DNA of 64,000 bases, taken from positions 434,001 to 498,000 of the forward strand of contig JADJPA010000001.1 of the NCBI GenBank assembly GCA_016713505.1, given 5' to 3'. The notes under the pieces were generated by a model that saw only the letters and a list, made by a program, of their open reading frames with translations, was not told the origin of the DNA and searched no databases. Each line of letters starts with the position of its first letter. The stretch's first letter is position 1. Both the position numbers and the translations under genes were made by a program. The stretch is from Candidatus Competibacteraceae bacterium (GTDB lineage: Bacteria > Pseudomonadota > Gammaproteobacteria > Competibacterales > Competibacteraceae). Positions 56,667 to 64,000 of the stretch are shown here, in pieces.

Positions 56667-58232
56667 ATGTTCAGAACCGCCGAATTGCAACGCAAGCTGC
56701 CCAAGCAAGACTACCAACAGCAGATCCCGCCGCTGCGGGAGGAATTATTGATGTTGCAAATGGAGCTGCGCAAGGCCAAGTTTCCCGTCATCGTGGTGTT
56801 CGCCGGCGTCGATGGAGCGGGCAAGGGCGAGACGGTCAACCAGTTGCACGAATGGCTGGACTCGCGCTGGTTGATCACCCAAGCGTTCGGCGACCCGTCC
56901 GACGAGGAGCGCGACCGGCCGGAATACTGGCGGTTTTGGCGGGGCTTGCCACCCAGGGGGCGGATGGGGTTGTTTCTCAGTTCGTGGTATTCGACGCCGA
57001 TTCTCGATCGCGTCTACGGGCGGATCGGGCTGGCCGAATTCGACGAACGGATCGAGCGGATCAAGGCCTTCGAGAAAACCTTGGCCGACGATGGGGCCTT
57101 GATTCTGAAATTCTGGATGCACTTGTCCAAGGAGGCGCAAAAGAACCGGTTTCGCAAGCTGGAGAAAAACCCGCTCCAGCATTGGCGGATTTCCAAGCGC
57201 GACTGGCAAAATTGGGAGCTGTACGACCAGTTCGTCGCCGCCGCCGAGCGCACCATCATGAAAACCAGCACCGGTCAGGCGCCGTGGAAGATCGTCGAGG
57301 GCTACGACGAGCGCTACCGCAGCGTGGCGGTGGCGGCCGCCATCCGCGACGCGGTACGGTTCCGCTTGGCCGAAGTCGAGCGAGCCGGCGGCGAGAACGG
57401 CGCTCGGGCGCAGGCGGCCGCGTCGGACGGCAACGCCTTGCCCCCGATCACGGTCCTGTCGCGGCTAGAGATGGAGAAAACCCTTTCCAAAAGCGACTAC
57501 AGCGCGGATTTGAAACGCTATCAAGCCAAGCTCAACCAACTGCAACGCACCGCACGCGACCGTCAGGTTTCGACCATCCTGGTGTTCGAGGGCTGGGACG
57601 CGGCCGGCAAGGGCGGCAGCATCCGCCGCATCACCGCCGCGCTCGACGCCCGCGATTATCGGGTGATTCAAATCGCCGCGCCGACCGACGAGGAGGCGGC
57701 GCACAACTATTTGTGGCGGTTCTGGCGGCACATCCCGCGCGCCGGCCGGGTCACCATTTACGACCGCAGTTGGTACGGTCGTGTATTGGTCGAGCGGGTC
57801 GAGGGCTTCGCCCGCACCCGCGATTGGCAGCGGGCCTACGCCGAGATCAACGATTTCGAGGCCCAATTGGCGGAGCGGGGCATCGTGCTGTTGAAATTTT
57901 GGTTGCACATCACCTCGGAGGAGCAATTGCGCCGGTTCAAGGAACGCGAGCAGATCGCCTACAAGGCTTGGAAATTGACCGACGAGGACTGGCGCAACCG
58001 CGAGCGTTGGACCGAGTACGAACTGGCGGTCAACGACATGGTGGAGCGCACTAGCACCCGGCAGGCGCCGTGGACCTTGATCGAGGCGAACGATAAGCGT
58101 TACGCGCGCGTCGAAGTATTGAAAACCTTGTGCGAGCGGCTAGAGGCGGCACTGGGCGACGAGAGCGCCGACCGGACCCGGCCCCGCGCCAAGGGGGTCA
58201 AGAAATCCGCAACCAAGAGTTCCAAGGTGTGA
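56667..58232 (+). CDS. pap: Polyphosphate:AMP phosphotransferase (two PPK2 domains)
   Basis: Transfers phosphate from polyphosphate to AMP, making ADP. The 521-residue protein contains two PPK2 domains, the layout of the class II PAP enzymes. Walker A motifs are FAGVDGAGKGETVNQL (about residues 46-61) and FEGWDAAGKGGSIRRI (about 307-322); Walker B-like DRSWYGRVLVERVEGF is clear in the second half but the first half has SSWYSTPILDRVYG, so the first domain may be mostly structural. I choose the ATG at 56667 (MFRTAELQRK). It precedes ppk1 by two bases, linking polyphosphate use with its synthesis. Confidence 0.93.
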   Translation: MFRTAELQRKLPKQDYQQQIPPLREELLMLQMELRKAKFPVIVVFAGVDGAGKGETVNQLHEWLDSRWLITQAFGDPSDEERDRPEYWRFWRGLPPRGRMGLFLSSWYSTPILDRVYGRIGLAEFDERIERIKAFEKTLADDGALILKFWMHLSKEAQKNRFRKLEKNPLQHWRISKRDWQNWELYDQFVAAAERTIMKTSTGQAPWKIVEGYDERYRSVAVAAAIRDAVRFRLAEVERAGGENGARAQAAASDGNALPPITVLSRLEMEKTLSKSDYSADLKRYQAKLNQLQRTARDRQVSTILVFEGWDAAGKGGSIRRITAALDARDYRVIQIAAPTDEEAAHNYLWRFWRHIPRAGRVTIYDRSWYGRVLVERVEGFARTRDWQRAYAEINDFEAQLAERGIVLLKFWLHITSEEQLRRFKEREQIAYKAWKLTDEDWRNRERWTEYELAVNDMVERTSTRQAPWTLIEANDKRYARVEVLKTLCERLEAALGDESADRTRPRAKGVKKSATKSSKV

Positions 58233-58234
58233 GC

Positions 58235-60486
<2,252 letters not shown>

Positions 60487-60490
<4 letters not shown>

Positions 60491-61773
60491 GAATCCTCTA
60501 AAATCGGCGGGATGTGTTTTTGCGGATGGTCCAGGGCGCGGTGATAAAACGCCAAGCCGGCGCCGGTCAACACCGCGTAGAACAGGCCGAAGAACACCGC
60601 GACCAACACGGTGGCCAACAGCTCGACCGTTTGGCGCGGTTTCTTCAAATCGAGCGCCTTAAAGCCGCTCATCAGCGCGATCGCCACCAGCACCAGGACG
60701 CCCGCCACCGCCGGCAGCGGAATTCGGGCCAGCCAGGGTTCGCTGATGGCCACGCCGATCCCTAAAATCAGGATGCCGATCGCGCCGGCAGCCCGGCTGC
60801 GAGCGCCGGATTCGATGTTGGCCAAGGTGCGGTTGAAGCTGGTCGCTCCGGCGAAGCCGGAGGTGAAGGTGGCCAGCAGATTCATCACCGCCTGACCGAG
60901 GATATCGCGGTTGACGGCCATCGGTTCGTGGATCAGCATCGAGGTGGTCCGGGCCATGATCGCGGCTTGCAGGGAGCCCACCGCCGCCACCGCCAAGCCG
61001 TCGCTCACGGCGGCGAACAGCGCCACCAGTTCGGTCCAGTTGACCGTCGGCACGCTCAAAACGCGGATCGTAAGGTTCAGATGGCCCAGCCGTTCGAAGG
61101 CGGTGTTGGCGCTGCCGAACAGCCAATCGCACACGTCGGCGGCGAGCCACCCGGCGGCGAGCGCGATGAGGAGATGGTAGCGGCCGAGCTTGAAGGCTTT
61201 GGCGGTCAGTCCCGCCAAGATGGCGACCGCGCCCACCAACAGCGGCCAGTAATTCTTGGCGTCGAAGCACAGCGCTTGGCCGAGCGATTCGATGAAGCCT
61301 TGACCGTTGATAATCACCCCTAACAACGGCCCCACTTGCTGGGACAGAATCAGCACCCCCGTGCCGGCGATGATCCCTTGCGCCACCGAAATCGGCAGGT
61401 CGAGAAACAGATTGCCCGCGCGTAGGAAAACGAAGGCGAACTGAAACACGGCGGCGAAAAAGGTGGTCAGCAAAACCTGATTGACGTAAACCGGACTGTA
61501 AGGCGTGGCGAACATCGTCGCCGACGCATAGAGCAAGATGCTCGCCGCCGTGTTGGGACCGGACAGGGCCACGCGGGAATTGCCGATCAAGGTCGCCGCC
61601 AAGGCCGGCAGCAGCGACAGATAAAGCCCGTGTTCCACCGGCATTCCGGCCAGCGTGGCCAGGGCGATGGCTTGCGGCAGGGTCAGCAGGGCGGCCAGCA
61701 AGCCGGGCAGCCAGTCCTGACGGCTGGTGGCCACGCCCGCCAGCCAAGGGGACGCGCGGAGTTCCGCGCTCAT
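60487..61773 (-). CDS. SulP family anion transporter without STAS domain
   Basis: A 428-residue inner-membrane permease of the SulP (SLC26) family. The hallmark opening is WLPGLLAALLTLPQAIALATLAGMPVEHGLY, split by helices, then NSRVALSGPNTAASILLYAS and later FVFLRAGNLFLDLPISVAQGI. About 11-14 membrane segments are seen. The usual C-terminal STAS domain is absent; the chain stops after the last helix. Its ATG overlaps the stop of the cytochrome gene (ATGA). Sulfate is a likely substrate given the cytochrome and the adjacent sulfate ABC operon, but other anions are possible. Confidence 0.9.
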
Positions 61774-62540
61774 CGGAAGATGCTGAGCAGACCCTGGCGG
61801 GGGTCGGGCGGGCGCAGTTGCGAGTTCATGTAGGCCGCGACATCCAGGGCTTCTTGATCGCTCAACACCGGCGCGCCGAGCGGCATGTTAGCCTTGATGA
61901 AAGCGGCGGCCGTGGGGATGTTGGCCATGCCGGCGCCCTTGTTATAACTGCCCAAGCCCCACAGCGGCGGCAGGCCGGTTTGACCGGTTCCGTCCTCGCC
62001 GTGGCAGCTCAGGCAGCGTTGCCGGTAAACGGTGCGGCCGCGATCCCGGTTCGGGTCCAGCCCCACCTTGCCAAGCAGCGGAAAACCGCGCCCCGGTGTT
62101 TCCGAATGGATCGGCAAGCCTTGCGCGAGGAAACGCGCGTAGGAGGCGATGGCGATCAGTTCGATCGAGCCGAAGGCCGGCGGAATGCCGTTGAGCGAAT
62201 AGCGGAAGCACTGTTGGACCCGTTCGTCGAAGGTGTCAACCCGGTCGGTTTTCATCCGCCATGCTGGAAAGGCCACAAAAGCGGCCCAAAGCGGCGCGGC
62301 GTCCCCCTTGCGGCCGGCGTCCAGATGGCAATTGGTGCATGAGAGGCGGTTGCCGGGGCCGCTGTAGCGCGAGGCCTTATTCGGCGTGTCGGTGACGATG
62401 GCGTGGCCCATGCGCACCAGATCGCCGTATTTATCCTGCGGCGCGGCCTCCAGCGGCGGCGGCTGATGGTAATCAACGCCGAGGGAAGGGAATGCGGCCG
62501 CCAGCAGGATGGCCGCTAGAATCCAGCGAAACGACACCAT
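61770..62540 (-). CDS. Dihaem c-type cytochrome, thiosulfate dehydrogenase (TsdA)-like
   Basis: A 256-residue periplasmic dihaem cytochrome. Signal peptide (ILAAILLAAAFPSLG), then haem sites LSCTNCHLDAG (about residues 66-70) and RCLSCHGEDG (about 175-179). MGHAIVTDTPNKASRYSGPGNRLSC and the GLPPLWGLGSYNKGAGM region resemble the TsdA group, which oxidises thiosulfate to tetrathionate. The TsdA family has an active-site haem with cysteine ligation; a candidate is the cysteine in VQQCFRYSL (about 107), in a position consistent with that role. It is followed by the overlapping SulP gene. Substrate not proven. Confidence 0.8.
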   Translation of the reverse strand: MVSFRWILAAILLAAAFPSLGVDYHQPPPLEAAPQDKYGDLVRMGHAIVTDTPNKASRYSGPGNRLSCTNCHLDAGRKGDAAPLWAAFVAFPAWRMKTDRVDTFDERVQQCFRYSLNGIPPAFGSIELIAIASYARFLAQGLPIHSETPGRGFPLLGKVGLDPNRDRGRTVYRQRCLSCHGEDGTGQTGLPPLWGLGSYNKGAGMANIPTAAAFIKANMPLGAPVLSDQEALDVAAYMNSQLRPPDPRQGLLSIFR

Positions 62541-62764
62541 AGATCACCTTAATTCTTGCCGCGCGGCTTGCTCGACCTAGCATTGCGGTTGCGGGCTTCG
62601 TCCTTGCGTTATGCTATTTGCCCGCGTTTCCGTCGTTTTCCTCATGCTGGTCGCCGGTCTTTCGTCACGCTTCGAAAGAAGCGCACAAAAAACTGTAAGG
62701 ATTTAACTAGATTATTCTAAGATTATTGGCTCATTATTGTTATAAATTTTTTCGGAGATTGCTC

Positions 62765-63766
62765 ATGAGGTTTTTGCGGTCGGTTCGTACTCTGCTGGCG
62801 GGTGTCACCGTTCTCTGGTTGGGAGCCGCCCAAGCGGATGTCACGCTGTTGAATGTCGCCTATGATGTGACGCGGGAGTTGTACAAAGATATCAATACCG
62901 CCTTCATCGAACACTGGGCGAAAACCACCGGCGAGCGGATCTCGGTCGAGCAATCCCATGGCGGGTCCAGCAAGCAAGCGCTGTCGGTGGCCTCCGGTTT
63001 GGAGGCCGACGTGGTGACCATGAATCAGGTCACCGACATCGACCTATTGGCGCGCTCCGGCGTGGTGTCGGAAGACTGGCGCAAGCGGCTCCCCTACAAC
63101 AGTGCCCCCTATACCTCCACCACGATTTTCCTGGTGCGCAAGGGCAATCCGAAAAATATCCGCGATTGGGATGACTTGGCCAAGCCGGGCGTGGCGGTGA
63201 TCGTGCCCAATCCCAAGGTGACCGGTAACGGCCGCTACACGTATCTGGCGGCTTGGGGTTATGCGGTGAAAAAAGGCGGCGATGAGGCGGCGGCGCGCGA
63301 GTTCGTGACCCGCTTGTTTCGCAACGTGCCGGTGCTGGACGGCGGCGGGCGCGGCGCCACCACCACTTTCACCCAGCGCAACATGGGCGATGTGCTGGTG
63401 ACCTTCGAAAACGAAGCGGTGCTGATCAATCGCGAGCTAGGGACCGGTCAGTTCGACGTGGTTTATCCCTCCATCAGCGTCGAGGCGGAAGCGCCGGTCG
63501 CCGTAGCGGACAAAGTGGTGGACAAGAAAGGCACCCGCAAACAGGCGCAAGCGTATCTGGAATTCCTCTATTCCCCGGCGGCTCAGGAGATCATCGCCCG
63601 CCACTTTTACCGGCCGCGGCTGGAGGCGGTGTTTCGGAAACATGCCGAGCAATTCAAGTCGCTGCAACTGTTTACCATCGATGAGGTGTTCGGGAGCTGG
63701 GCCAAGGCGCAACAAACCCATTTTGCCGACGGGGGCGTGTACGATCAGATCGTGGTGAATCGTTGA
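62765..63766 (+). CDS. sbp: Sulfate/thiosulfate ABC transporter periplasmic binding protein
   Basis: A 333-residue periplasmic binding protein of the Sbp/CysP type. From the ATG at 62765 it has a signal peptide (LRSVRTLLAGVTVLWLGAAQA) and then VTLLNVAYDVTRELYKDIN, the family's strand and ligand loop. SHGGSSKQALSV, DVVTMNQVTDIDLLA and NPKVTGNGRYTYLAAWGYA are all characteristic. I prefer the ATG at 62765 over the in-frame one 13 codons upstream because CGGAGA lies before it. The next gene's ATG overlaps the stop (TGATG). A TGT-TATAAA element at about 62738-62746 is a possible promoter. Confidence 0.95.
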   Translation: MRFLRSVRTLLAGVTVLWLGAAQADVTLLNVAYDVTRELYKDINTAFIEHWAKTTGERISVEQSHGGSSKQALSVASGLEADVVTMNQVTDIDLLARSGVVSEDWRKRLPYNSAPYTSTTIFLVRKGNPKNIRDWDDLAKPGVAVIVPNPKVTGNGRYTYLAAWGYAVKKGGDEAAAREFVTRLFRNVPVLDGGGRGATTTFTQRNMGDVLVTFENEAVLINRELGTGQFDVVYPSISVEAEAPVAVADKVVDKKGTRKQAQAYLEFLYSPAAQEIIARHFYRPRLEAVFRKHAEQFKSLQLFTIDEVFGSWAKAQQTHFADGGVYDQIVVNR

Positions 63767-64000
63767 TGGCCGTGGCCAAGACGCCCCGCGTCTTGCCGGG
63801 ACTGCCGCTAACCCTGGGGTACAGTTTGTTTTATCTGGGCCTGGTCGTGCTGGTGCCGCTCAGCACGGTGTTTTTAAAATCCGCGACGCTGGATTGGGAG
63901 CAGTTCTGGGCCATCGTCAGCGCACCGCGAGTGATGGCCTCTTATCGCGTGACCTTCGGCACCGCGCTGCTGGCTGCTTCGCTCAACGGCGTGTTCGGGT
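63766..64000 (+). CDS. cysT: Sulfate ABC transporter permease CysT, truncated by window end
   Basis: The first about 78 residues of a permease, starting ATG 63766 inside TGATG with the sbp stop. The opening (RVLPGLPLTLGYSLFYLGLVVLVPLSTVFLKS, in two parts) and VMASYRVTFGTALLAASLNGVFG match CysT/CysU. The gene continues past the window; cysW and cysA are expected next. Confidence 0.93.
   Translation, partial: MAVAKTPRVLPGLPLTLGYSLFYLGLVVLVPLSTVFLKSATLDWEQFWAIVSAPRVMASYRVTFGTALLAASLNGVFG

Overview
The window is a GC-rich stretch of a chromosome, most likely from a gammaproteobacterium. Supporting context: cysM directly followed by rlmD, a TamA/TamB pair, a YnjBCD-type ABC transporter, AcnB aconitase, class II PyrC, GTP-dependent PEP carboxykinase and a Pap/Ppk1 polyphosphate pair. 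That mix, with many hybrid histidine kinases and cyclic-di-GMP proteins, would fit a Competibacter-like or Chromatiales-like lineage, but this is inference. I see no rRNA, tRNA, CRISPR array, prophage or intact insertion sequence.

Layout. 0.1-3.1 kb: a small membrane protein and a hybrid histidine kinase. 3.2-7.4 kb: a MraZ-family regulator outside any division cluster, facing a ynjBCD transporter operon. 7.8-9.8 kb: an MBL-fold hydrolase facing pyrC. 10.2-11.2 kb: an AT-rich two-gene insert with a CHAT/caspase-like protein and a small membrane protein. 11.4-15.6 kb: argG, gloA, a small basic protein, an AhpD-like protein and, opposite a shared terminator, pckG. 16.1-18.7 kb: an ECF sigma factor, its anti-sigma factor and a subtilisin-like lipoprotein protease. 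19.1-22.0 kb: a PstS-like binding protein coupled to a hybrid kinase. 22.1-27.2 kb: a 1709-residue exonuclease-RecQ-UvrD fusion. 27.2-30.2 kb: an HD-GYP receptor. 30.6-33.2 kb: acnB. 33.4-35.4 kb: a DegQ-type protease (frame broken after the signal peptide) and a thioredoxin-like protein. 35.7-36.5 kb: a TetR regulator divergent from a 51-residue membrane protein. 36.6-42.6 kb: tamA-tamB, with tamB carrying an apparent one-base frameshift. 42.8-45.1 kb: cysM-rlmD. 45.2-53.3 kb: a signalling cluster of CHASE8 diguanylate cyclase, YfiR, TonB receptor, second YfiR and CHASE8 hybrid kinase. 53.3-56.4 kb: two lytic transglycosylases. 56.7-60.5 kb: pap-ppk1. 60.5-64.0 kb: a SulP transporter, a dihaem cytochrome and the start of a sulfate ABC operon that runs off the end.

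How the genes work together. The accessory character lies mainly in sensing. Three large hybrid kinases, a diguanylate cyclase, an HD-GYP protein and two YfiR proteins suggest envelope and nutrient signals feeding c-di-GMP and phosphorelay outputs. The best candidates for undescribed biology are the CHAT-like/membrane-protein pair, the exonuclease-RecQ-UvrD fusion, the double YfiR/CHASE8/TonB-receptor cluster, and the anti-sigma factor whose outer domain resembles a subtilisin propeptide and lies beside a subtilisin. Two single-base frame breaks (degQ, tamB) in G/C-rich runs could be assembly errors or real lesions.
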